53,142 nt of DNA from Deltaproteobacteria bacterium (GTDB lineage: Bacteria; Desulfobacterota; DSM-4660; Desulfatiglandales; Desulfatiglandaceae): assembly GCA_022340265.1 (NCBI GenBank), contig JAJDOH010000130.1, positions 1 to 53,142 of the forward strand, given 5' to 3'. Under the pieces are notes generated by a model. The model worked only from the letters and a program-made list of their open reading frames with translations, searched no databases and had not been told where the DNA came from. Numbering within the stretch: position 1 is the stretch's first letter; each line of letters starts with the position of its first letter. The translations under genes and the position numbers were made by a program. Of the stretch, positions 46,362 to 53,142 are shown piece after piece.

Positions 46362-48287
46362 ATGTCGCGGATAAATTCACCAGCTGAATTGGAAGCATTC
46401 AGAAAGGACATTCTGTCTAAGAGAGACCCGAATAAACCTTGCATCACCCTCTGTGCCGGAAGCGCATGCCACGCCACCGGGAGTGGGGAGGTGGCAGAAA
46501 AACTTGAAGAGGAACTTGAAAAACAGGGTTTAATCGATCAAGTTGAAATAAGAAAAACCGGATGCCACGGCTATTGCGAGCGGGGTCCCATGACCGTTAT
46601 TCACCCCGAGGAAATATCCTATTTTCAGATCCAGCCGGGCGATGTTTCCGAAATCATCTCCGAGACCATCCGTGGGAAAAAGGTCATAGACCGGATGCTC
46701 TATAAGGATCCCGAAACAAAGGAAGGCATCGTTAAAGAGTCTGAAATCCCCTTCTATAAATTTCAGGAGCGGCTTGTTTTCGGTTCCAACGGCAGCATCG
46801 ATCCCAAAAGCATCGAAGACTATCTGGCCATCGGCGGCTATTCCGCCTTGAAAAAGGCCCTCTACGACATGACCCCCGAATCGGTCCTGGAGGAAGTCAA
46901 GAAATCCAATCTGAGAGGAAGGGGCGGCGGCGGTTTTCCCGCCGGGAGAAAATGGGAAGGGTCCCGTGATGATCCCGAGGAAGTTAAATACGTAATTGTG
47001 AACGCCGACGAAGGTGACCCGGGCGCCTACATGGACAGGAGCCTGCTGGAAGGAAACCCCCACTCGGTTCTGGAGGGGCTGACGTTAGGCGCCTATGCCA
47101 TCGGCGCCCACGAAGGCTTCATCTACGTTCGTCAGGAATACCCCCTGGCGGTGGAAAACGTTCACCTGGCCATCAAAAAGGCCGAAGAGTACGGTTTTTT
47201 GGGTAAAAATATTTTAGGCTCGGGCTTTGACTTTACGGTCACGGTGCACCAGGGTGCCGGCGCCTTTGTGTGCGGTGAATCGACGGCGCTCATGACGGCC
47301 CTGGAAGGGAGAGTGGGAGAACCGAGACCCAAATACATCAGAAGCAATATCAAGGGGCTCTACGAAAAACCGAGCGTTTTGAACAATGTGGAGACATGGG
47401 CCAATGTGCCGCTGATCATCAACAAGGGGGCCGACTGGTTCACCCAATACGGAACGGAAGGAAGCAAAGGGACCAAAATCTTCTCCCTGGTGGGCAAAAT
47501 CGTCAATACGGGCCTTGTTGAAGTCCCCATGGGGATGACCCTGAGGGATATTATTTACAAGATCGGCGGCGGCATCCCCGGCGGCAAGAAGTTCAAGGCC
47601 GTTCAGACCGGTGGGCCGTCGGGCGGCTGCATCCCCGAAGAACTGCTGGATCTGGAAGTGGGATTTGACGAACTCACCAAGGCCGGCTCCATGATGGGTT
47701 CCGGCGGCATGATTGTCATGGATGAAGATACGTGCATGGTCGATGTGGCCCGGTATTTCATCGCATTCCTCACCGATGAATCGTGCGGCAAATGCGTCCC
47801 CTGCCGCGAAGGTCTGCGGCAGATGCTTAAAATCCTCACCGACATCACCGAAGGGAGGGGAAAAGAGGAGGACATCCAGACCCTGGAGGATCTTGCGGAG
47901 ACGGCCAAGGAAGCCGCCCTCTGTGCTCTCGGGAAAAGCGCCCCCAACCCGTTTTTAAGCACCCTTCGCTACTTCAGGGCCGAGTATGAGGCACACATAC
48001 TGGAAAAGAAGTGCCCTGCCCTTTCCTGCAAGGAGCTGATCGCCTACCACATTGATCCGGAAAAGTGTAAAGCCTGTATGATCTGCGCCAGAAAGTGCCC
48101 GGCCGACGCCATCGACGGCGGCAAGAACAAAATCCATATGGTTGACCAGGATAAATGCACCAAGTGCGGCACCTGCTATGAGGTCTGCCCGCCCCGCTTC
48201 GGCGCGGTTCAGAAAGTTTCCGGCGAACCCGTTCCCGATCCCATCCCTGAGGAAGCAAGAATAATCAGAAAAGGAAAGAAAAAATGA
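46362..48287 (+). CDS. bamH: NuoF-like NADH-binding flavin subunit BamH
   Basis: 641 residues. The N-terminal part has a thioredoxin-like 2Fe-2S domain (CAGSACHATGSGE, TGCHGYCERGP). The core carries the FMN/NADH motifs LRGRGGGGFPAGRKWE and NADEGDPGAYMDR, and SCGKCVPCREG for a 4Fe-4S cluster. The C-terminus adds a two-cluster ferredoxin domain (CKACMICARKCP, CTKCGTCYEVCP). It is the likely NAD(P)H site of the complex. Its stop overlaps the start of bamI by 4 bp. Confidence 0.94.
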   Translation: MSRINSPAELEAFRKDILSKRDPNKPCITLCAGSACHATGSGEVAEKLEEELEKQGLIDQVEIRKTGCHGYCERGPMTVIHPEEISYFQIQPGDVSEIISETIRGKKVIDRMLYKDPETKEGIVKESEIPFYKFQERLVFGSNGSIDPKSIEDYLAIGGYSALKKALYDMTPESVLEEVKKSNLRGRGGGGFPAGRKWEGSRDDPEEVKYVIVNADEGDPGAYMDRSLLEGNPHSVLEGLTLGAYAIGAHEGFIYVRQEYPLAVENVHLAIKKAEEYGFLGKNILGSGFDFTVTVHQGAGAFVCGESTALMTALEGRVGEPRPKYIRSNIKGLYEKPSVLNNVETWANVPLIINKGADWFTQYGTEGSKGTKIFSLVGKIVNTGLVEVPMGMTLRDIIYKIGGGIPGGKKFKAVQTGGPSGGCIPEELLDLEVGFDELTKAGSMMGSGGMIVMDEDTCMVDVARYFIAFLTDESCGKCVPCREGLRQMLKILTDITEGRGKEEDIQTLEDLAETAKEAALCALGKSAPNPFLSTLRYFRAEYEAHILEKKCPALSCKELIAYHIDPEKCKACMICARKCPADAIDGGKNKIHMVDQDKCTKCGTCYEVCPPRFGAVQKVSGEPVPDPIPEEARIIRKGKKK

Positions 48288-48895
48288 GCAAAGTCCTTTT
48301 ACAGATTGACGGAAAAGAAGTAAGCGCACGGGAAGGAATGACATTGCTGGAGGCAGCCCAGGGTGCGGGGATTTACATCCCCACCATCTGTCACCATGAA
48401 AAACTGGAACCCTACGGGGGGTGCCGGCTCTGCATCGTGGAAGTGGAAAAGCGCGGTCGGACAAACCTCGTGGTCTCCTGCGTCTATCCGGTGGAAGGGG
48501 ATCTGGTGGTCAGAACCAGGTCCGAGAAAATCGATCGCATTCGTAAAACCATTCTGGAGCTGCAACTGGCCCATGCGCCGGATGCCTTTGAATTGCAGGA
48601 TCTGGCCAAGGAATACGGGGCCGATAAGAACCGGTTTGAAAAAGAGGCGTCCTTCTGCATTCACTGCGGGCTGTGTGTCCGCTACTGTGCCGAAGTCAAA
48701 CAGAAACACGCCGTCGGATTTGTCGACCGGGGAACCCGGAAAGAGATCAGTTTCATTCCGGAAATCGCCGCCAAAGAGTGCTGGGACTGTAAGGAATGTT
48801 TCCCCCTCTGCCCCACGGAGGCGCTTCAGGCCGCCTTTGTGTTGACCAAGGCGCTGTCTTCGTCTTCACCTTCTTTAACGGCTGCATCGAAATAA
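48284..48895 (+). CDS. bamI: NuoG-N-like iron-sulfur subunit BamI
   Basis: 203 residues. A plant-type 2Fe-2S domain (CHHEKLEPYGGCRLC) is followed by two 4Fe-4S motifs (CIHCGLCVRYC, CWDCKECFPLCP), the layout of short NuoG-like subunits. The last 15 residues (SSSSPSLTAASK) are low-complexity. It closes the bam operon and is translationally coupled to bamH. Confidence 0.92.
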   Translation: MSKVLLQIDGKEVSAREGMTLLEAAQGAGIYIPTICHHEKLEPYGGCRLCIVEVEKRGRTNLVVSCVYPVEGDLVVRTRSEKIDRIRKTILELQLAHAPDAFELQDLAKEYGADKNRFEKEASFCIHCGLCVRYCAEVKQKHAVGFVDRGTRKEISFIPEIAAKECWDCKECFPLCPTEALQAAFVLTKALSSSSPSLTAASK

Positions 48896-49138
48896 TAGAC
48901 ATCCACGGTCCGCGGCCGGCCGGAAGACGAAGGCAACAACCTGCGTAAGTTTGGTCGTGCTAAAGAAGGGACCAAGTGGTCGTAGCTCCGGCTGTGATCC
49001 GCAAGGGATTCCCGTCCGGTGTTGGAGGTGATTGACGACAATCAGAAAAGCCGTCCGCAAGTTTAAACAGCAACCCAAAAAACGGTACCGTACCACAGAG
49101 CCGTATCTAGACATTCCTTCTCACGGTCCAAATGCCCA

Positions 49139-49246
49139 TCAGCGATTGAAGCGGATGGATCGAGCCCAGGCCCGGTTAACCCGCTCCCTGGCCCACCGGG
49201 TCAGGGCGTCTTTTACCATCCGATCCGGTTTGTACGCCAACGCCAT
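49139..49246 (-). CDS. Possible small ORF, 35 aa
   Basis: MALAYKPDRMVKDALTRWAR through SIRFNR. A strong GGAGG lies nine bases upstream of the ATG. The peptide is basic and amphipathic, rich in R, W and A. It could be a small protein or the start of a truncated gene; no family is recognised. Confidence 0.25.
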   Translation of the reverse strand: MALAYKPDRMVKDALTRWARERVNRAWARSIRFNR

Positions 49247-49327
49247 ATTCGTTCCTCCTCTCGCCGGCCTCCCTGTTAGTAGGGCTATTTGGGTTCGCCG
49301 CCCGGGGATTTCAAGCGAGACCTTTGT

Positions 49328-49355
49328 TTGAACTTTGGCATTTTTGTGGTATCTT
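49328..49355 (+). promoter_or_regulatory. Weak candidate promoter for the cyclase gene
   Basis: TTGAAC (49328-49333), 16-bp spacer, TGGTATCTT with an extended -10 feature (-10 at 49350-49355). Confidence 0.3.
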
Positions 49356-49411
49356 CGACCATAATAAAGGTTCTCAATGACCTAAAATTCACGGAATGCG
49401 AGGCCAGGGAA

Positions 49412-50752
49412 ATGATTGAAAAAGTCGTCATCATGGGCGCGGCCGGTCGTGATTTTCACAATTTCAACGTCTATTTCAGAGAAAATCCCCGCTATCGGGT
49501 GGTGGCATTTACCGCAACTCAGATCCCGTCCATAGAGACAAGGAAGTATCCGCCGGAACTGAGCGGGGATGCATACCCGGAGGGCATTCCCATCCATCCC
49601 GAGGAAAGGTTGCGCCAACTCATCAGGGACCACCGTGTGGACCTGGTGGCCTTTTCCTACAGCGATGTACCCCATGAGGAGGTCATGCACAAGGCCTCCC
49701 TTGCCATGGCCCACGGTGCCGATTTTGTTCTCATCGGGGCCACCTACACCATGCTCAAATCCCGGAAGCCGGTGGTGTCGGTCTGTGCCGTCAGGACCGG
49801 GTGCGGGAAATCTCAGACCACCCGAAAAGTCTGCAGCATCCTTCGGAAACTGAACCAAAAAGTGGTGGTGGTCCGGCATCCCATGCCCTACGGAGACCTG
49901 GCAAAACAAGTGGTGCAGCGATTCGTATCGTACCGGGATTTCGAGAGACACCAGTGCACGTTCGAGGAACGGGAGGAATACGAACCACTGGTGGACCAGG
50001 GGATCGTGGTCTATGCCGGCGTTGATTACGGAAAGATTCTCGAGGCGGCCGAGGAAGAGGCGGACATCATCGTCTGGGACGGCGGGAACAACGATACCCC
50101 TTTCTATGTGCCTTCGGTGCACCTGGTACTGTTCGACCCGCACCGGGCCGGCCATGAACGCCGTTATTATCCGGGTGAGACCAATATGCTCATGGCCCAT
50201 ATCGCCATCATCAACAAGGTGGACACCGCGCCGCTTGCCGGGGTGGAAACGGTTCGGAAAAACATCCTGCGATACGCGCCGCAGGCGGACATCGTCCTGG
50301 CGGAATCGCCCGTTCTGGTCACCGACCCGGGCCGTATATCCGGCAAACGGGTTCTGGTGGTGGAAGACGGGCCGACGCTTACCCACGGAGAAATGGCCTA
50401 TGGGGCCGGCATCATAGCGGCCGAAACTTACGGGGCCGCCGAAATTGTGGACCCGCGGCCCTATGCCGTCGGCACCATACGGGAAACCTTTGACCGCTAT
50501 CCCCATGTAAAGTCGGTGCTCCCCGCCATGGGATACGGAAAAGAACAGATCAGAGATCTGGAGGAAAGCATCAACAACACGGATTGCGGTTTGGTCCTCT
50601 TTGCCACCCCCATACAACTGACACGGGTTCTGAACATCAATAAACCGACCCTTCGTGTCCGCTATGACTACAGGGATTGCGGAACGCCCTTCCTGGAAGA
50701 GGTTCTCACGGGTCGTTTGGAAAAAGTGATGAGCACCCGAAATTCGAAATGA
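49412..50752 (+). CDS. Cyclic 2,3-diphosphoglycerate synthetase-like P-loop protein
   Basis: 446 residues from ATG 49412 (MIEKVVIMGAAGRDFHNFN), preferred over an upstream in-frame start at 49289 because the family begins with this Rossmann-like strand. The middle has a P-loop, AVRTGCGKSQTTRKV, near residues 125-140, and IINKVDTAP, which looks like the guanine- or adenine-specificity NKxD loop. Known homologues are archaeal cyclic 2,3-diphosphoglycerate synthetases, which form an intramolecular phosphoanhydride with ATP. Bacterial members are of unproven function. The gene pairs with carbamate kinase (19 bp gap), so a role in that pathway is more likely than making the archaeal solute. Confidence 0.7.
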   Translation: MIEKVVIMGAAGRDFHNFNVYFRENPRYRVVAFTATQIPSIETRKYPPELSGDAYPEGIPIHPEERLRQLIRDHRVDLVAFSYSDVPHEEVMHKASLAMAHGADFVLIGATYTMLKSRKPVVSVCAVRTGCGKSQTTRKVCSILRKLNQKVVVVRHPMPYGDLAKQVVQRFVSYRDFERHQCTFEEREEYEPLVDQGIVVYAGVDYGKILEAAEEEADIIVWDGGNNDTPFYVPSVHLVLFDPHRAGHERRYYPGETNMLMAHIAIINKVDTAPLAGVETVRKNILRYAPQADIVLAESPVLVTDPGRISGKRVLVVEDGPTLTHGEMAYGAGIIAAETYGAAEIVDPRPYAVGTIRETFDRYPHVKSVLPAMGYGKEQIRDLEESINNTDCGLVLFATPIQLTRVLNINKPTLRVRYDYRDCGTPFLEEVLTGRLEKVMSTRNSK

Positions 50753-50771
50753 AACAAGGAGATCTTGCCAT

Positions 50772-51713
50772 ATGCAACAGGGTGCCGGAAAACCCGTACT
50801 CCTGGTGGCGCTCGGGGGTAACGCGCTGATCGAAAAAGGCCAGGTGGGGACCATGGAGGAGCAATTTGAAAACCTGAAACGCCCCATGGCACAAATCGCC
50901 GCGCTTTCCCAAACACACAGGATTATTCTGACCCACGGAAACGCTCCCCAAGTGGGCAACCTGCTGCTTCAACAGGAGTGCTGCAACGCCGTTCCCCATC
51001 TCCCCCTGGAGATTCTGGTCGCCCAGACCCAGGGACAGATGGGCTATATGCTTGAATCGACTCTGGATACCGCCATCATGGAATCGGGGCTGAAGTCCAC
51101 ACCCGGTCTGGTGAGTCTGATCAGTTATGTGGTGGTGGATGAAAATGATCCCGCATTTCAAAATCCCTCCAAACCCATCGGCCCCTCTTTTTCATCCCGA
51201 AAAGCATCCAACCTGCCCTACCCGACTCAAAAAACCGCCAAAGGGTACCGCCGTGTGGTGGCTTCACCTAAGCCCCTCACCGTCGTGGAAAAGCGCGAAA
51301 TCAGAAAGCTCATCGACATGGACTTCCTCGTCATCTGCTGTGGCGGGGGCGGCATCCCGGTGGTCCGGGAAGGAAGACGCTTCTGCGGTGTGGACGCCGT
51401 GATTGACAAAGACCTGGCCAGCGCCAAACTGGCTGAGGAAGTGGGGGTCGACATCTTCGTGATAGCAACGGATGTGGACGGCGCCGCCCTCCATTATGGT
51501 GGGAACCATCAGAAATATCTCCGCGCCATGACCCTCACAGAAGCGCAACGATACCTGAAATCGGGGCATTTTCCGCCCGGTTCCATGGGGCCCAAGGTGG
51601 AAGCGGCCGTGGAATTTGTGCGGCACACGGGGAACCGGGCCGTCATTTCCAGCGTTCGGGCCATCAAAGACGCGGTTGAAAAAAAAGCAGGCACGGAGGT
51701 TGTCCCGCCCTAA
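50772..51713 (+). CDS. arcC: Carbamate kinase
   Basis: 313 residues. LLVALGGNALIEKG, THGNAPQVGNLLLQ, SPKPLTVVEKREIRKLID and the C-terminal FPPGSMGPKVEAAVEFV are the signatures of ArcC. It transfers phosphate from carbamoyl phosphate to ADP, giving ATP, ammonia and CO2. AAGGAG lies upstream. Its stop overlaps the convergent ornithine cyclodeaminase stop by 4 bp. No arginine deiminase or ornithine carbamoyltransferase is in the window. Confidence 0.94.
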   Translation: MQQGAGKPVLLVALGGNALIEKGQVGTMEEQFENLKRPMAQIAALSQTHRIILTHGNAPQVGNLLLQQECCNAVPHLPLEILVAQTQGQMGYMLESTLDTAIMESGLKSTPGLVSLISYVVVDENDPAFQNPSKPIGPSFSSRKASNLPYPTQKTAKGYRRVVASPKPLTVVEKREIRKLIDMDFLVICCGGGGIPVVREGRRFCGVDAVIDKDLASAKLAEEVGVDIFVIATDVDGAALHYGGNHQKYLRAMTLTEAQRYLKSGHFPPGSMGPKVEAAVEFVRHTGNRAVISSVRAIKDAVEKKAGTEVVPP

Positions 51714-52813
51714 GGAGCCCGCTTTCTCAACCCCCGTTCCACCGTAACGACAAAGTCCTGAACATTGGTAAGAATGGTGCGGGCCGAAAGCGACCCCCGG
51801 TTGGCCAGCTTGTTGACGGCGAATTCGGACATATCTACGATATAAAAGAAGACCGGACGCACCCGATTGTCTTCGGTCACATGATAACAGGGAACCATGT
51901 TACCGGTGGCAATGGCATGGAGTTGTGTGGCCAGGCCGATGACGGTCGTCGCCTGCCGTGCCAGGGCCCGCATTCGATCCTGCGCCGTGTACACATCGGC
52001 AATCACGCCTGGAAGCGGCCCATCATCCCGGATCGAACCGGCCAATACATAGGGAACATTTTTGTTGATCAGCGCCCTCATGACACCCGTGCTCACAGTC
52101 CCCTCAATAACCCCTTTTTCAATGGAACCGACCGCCCGAATGCGGTTTATGGCGTCCAGGTGATGATAGTGCCCCAGGGGCGCGGCCTGCTTTGAATAAA
52201 CTTCCTGACCCAGGGCGGTTCCGAAAAGGGACGCCTCCACGTCATGCACGGCCAACGCATTTCCGGACAGCATGGCGTGTACATATCCCCGTCTCACGAG
52301 TAGGGCAAAGGCATTCCGGGCATCCCTGTCAAAGACGACGGCCGGCCCCAGAACCCAGAGGATGAACCCCTTCGTGCGCTCATGGTTCAGGAGATCATAG
52401 AGTTGATCATAGTCGATGGAAAAGGAAGTCTCCCGGGTGATCCGTGTTCGAAAGGCGAAGCCTTGGGCTTGCTCCGCTTCATGGCCAAAAGGATCGGAAT
52501 TCACAAAAATCCCCTCAACGCCGTCTTCGGCTCTGCCGCAGGCCACCTGATCCCCCGGCTTCAGATGCCGAAATTCCCTGACCGCCAATGAACCGTCCTT
52601 TTCACGGATTACCACGCAATCCATGCGCGTTTCCCTGAGAAGCCGCCACTCCCTTTCCTCCACATGAAAATATTCAGGGTAGATGGATGTGGCGTGATAG
52701 TTTTCCGGGGCCACTCCCGCCTTTCCGACCCTTTTGAACACCGCTTCGGGGGCGGCATCAAAGGGGGGTTTTTTGAAGTCGGGATGGAGGTATGTCGGGA
52801 GTTTGAATGACAT
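51710..52813 (-). CDS. Archaeal/AgrE-type ornithine cyclodeaminase (TIGR00300-like)
   Basis: 367 residues from ATG 52813 (MSFKLPTYLHP), with GAGG eight bases upstream; an ORF extension to 53074 is non-conserved leader sequence. MLSGNALAVHDVEASLFGTALG, LGHYHHLDAINRIRAVGSI, VLAGSIRDDGPLPGVIADV and LATQLHAIATGN are the hallmarks of the LOR/SDH conserved domain, found in archaeal ornithine cyclodeaminases and the C-terminus of cyanobacterial AgrE/ArgZ. The reaction would be L-ornithine to L-proline and ammonia with NAD. The bacterial mu-crystallin-type enzyme is unrelated. Carbamate kinase next door supports arginine/ornithine metabolism. Confidence 0.8.
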   Translation of the reverse strand: MSFKLPTYLHPDFKKPPFDAAPEAVFKRVGKAGVAPENYHATSIYPEYFHVEEREWRLLRETRMDCVVIREKDGSLAVREFRHLKPGDQVACGRAEDGVEGIFVNSDPFGHEAEQAQGFAFRTRITRETSFSIDYDQLYDLLNHERTKGFILWVLGPAVVFDRDARNAFALLVRRGYVHAMLSGNALAVHDVEASLFGTALGQEVYSKQAAPLGHYHHLDAINRIRAVGSIEKGVIEGTVSTGVMRALINKNVPYVLAGSIRDDGPLPGVIADVYTAQDRMRALARQATTVIGLATQLHAIATGNMVPCYHVTEDNRVRPVFFYIVDMSEFAVNKLANRGSLSARTILTNVQDFVVTVERGLRKRAP

Positions 52814-52827
52814 GGAACCAACCTCTT

Positions 52828-52872
52828 CTATACGCTCGCCCGCAGGATGTTGCGTTTGCTGATCTTTTTCAT
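52828..52872 (-). CDS. Possible 14-aa leader peptide
   Basis: MKKISKRNILRASV, preceded by AAGGAGG with a five-base gap, an optimal ribosome site. It ends 15 bp before the cyclodeaminase ATG and sits within its predicted mRNA. It is basic, with four lysines and two arginines before residue 12. It may serve translational coupling or attenuation. Confidence 0.45.
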   Translation of the reverse strand: MKKISKRNILRASV

Positions 52873-52913
52873 TGGAACCTCCTTCGGCATCAACATTTTG
52901 TTTTCCAAGACAA

Positions 52914-52942
52914 ACAGTATGCAAATTCTCACGCTTCGTCAA
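52914..52942 (-). promoter_or_regulatory. Predicted sigma70 promoter of the cyclodeaminase gene
   Basis: Minus strand: TTGACG (52937-52942), 17-bp spacer, TACTGT (52914-52919). The leader peptide starts about 35 bp downstream. Confidence 0.5.
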
Positions 52943-53142
52943 TGGCCAATAAACGAGATTCCACTGGGCGCGTAGTTGGTTATGTGTATTGCGCCCTAAT
53001 ATAAAAAACCCTTCAAAATTCTCGGAACCCTCAGCGCTCCCGGCACACCGAACCCTTCTGGAGGTCCCGTCCATCTTTCGCGGCCCGAAATTCCTGTCTT
53101 TACAAACGCATTTAACATTGTTATTTTTGCTTCCGATTGAAC

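Larger units (their letters stand above)
48896..49411. other. Gene-poor spacer between bamI and the cyclase gene
   Basis: 516 bp with no convincing gene of normal size. It contains a possible 35-codon minus-strand ORF and a weak plus-strand promoter. A plus-strand frame at 49032-49331 has residue use unlike the neighbours and I do not accept it. No clear bam terminator was seen. Confidence 0.5.

Noticed and set aside
49032-49331. Plus-strand ORF of 99 codons after bamI
   Set aside because: Starts with TTG almost touching its ribosome site, residue use is unlike its neighbours, and it runs into the upstream extension of the cyclase gene.
49382-50959. 525-codon minus-strand ORF opposite the cyclase gene
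   Set aside because: A shadow of the real plus-strand gene, favoured by its codon bias; no recognisable protein motif.

Overview
The window reads as a chromosomal segment of a strictly anaerobic member of the Desulfobacterota (the former Deltaproteobacteria), most likely a sulfate-reducing or related aromatic-compound degrader. The main evidence is a complete, co-linear bamB-bamI operon for the ATP-independent class II benzoyl-CoA reductase, two of whose products carry in-frame UGA codons best read as selenocysteine. HdrA/MvhD-type electron-transfer proteins, an acetoacetyl-CoA synthetase and many small iron-sulfur proteins fit the same picture. The genus cannot be fixed from sequence reading alone.

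Layout. 0-2 kb: the end of an MCE lipid-transport operon (MCE protein, auxiliary lipoprotein, MlaF-like ATPase). 1.8-6.2 kb, minus strand: a tiny membrane protein, a cold-shock protein, a DEAD-box RNA helicase and ribosomal protein S1. 6.7-8.9 kb: the rRNA methyltransferase RlmKL. 8.9-13.6 kb is a scarred region: a truncated ferredoxin gene, a decayed Y1 transposase element with long terminal inverted repeats, intact comM, an unidentified decayed stretch and a decayed partial second copy of comM. 13.7-21.7 kb is housekeeping: rpoZ-dnaJ, dksA-like, a DHH/CBS/tRNA nucleotidyltransferase fusion, trpS, scpA-scpB and an rluB-type gene, followed by tRNA-Val(CAC). 22-27.3 kb: a beta-hydroxyacid dehydrogenase, acetoacetyl-CoA synthetase, two unknowns and a BASS-type transporter. 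27.4-29.2 kb: a DUF4388/cyclic-nucleotide-binding protein and an HPt protein.

29.2-36 kb, minus strand, is one long operon: cysQ, a two-domain APS kinase whose sulfurylase-like half has lost key residues, then rfbA, rfbC, an archaeal-type UMP kinase, rfbD and rfbB. It makes dTDP-L-rhamnose and probably PAPS, which suggests a sulfated or rhamnose-rich surface polysaccharide. 36.2-37.8 kb: two Hsp20 genes and an isochorismatase-family gene behind a perfect-hexamer promoter.

38-48.9 kb: bamBCDEFGHI behind a sigma70-like promoter whose -10 box lies inside a 31-bp dyad. BamB/C form the tungsten ring-reducing module, BamD/E/F the heterodisulfide-reductase-like flavin and selenium module, and BamG/H/I the NADH-dehydrogenase-like module. 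49.4-53 kb: a cyclic-2,3-diphosphoglycerate-synthetase-like P-loop protein, carbamate kinase and, convergent, an archaeal/AgrE-type ornithine cyclodeaminase preceded by a 14-codon leader ORF. Together these suggest an arginine/ornithine-linked module with one step of unknown chemistry.
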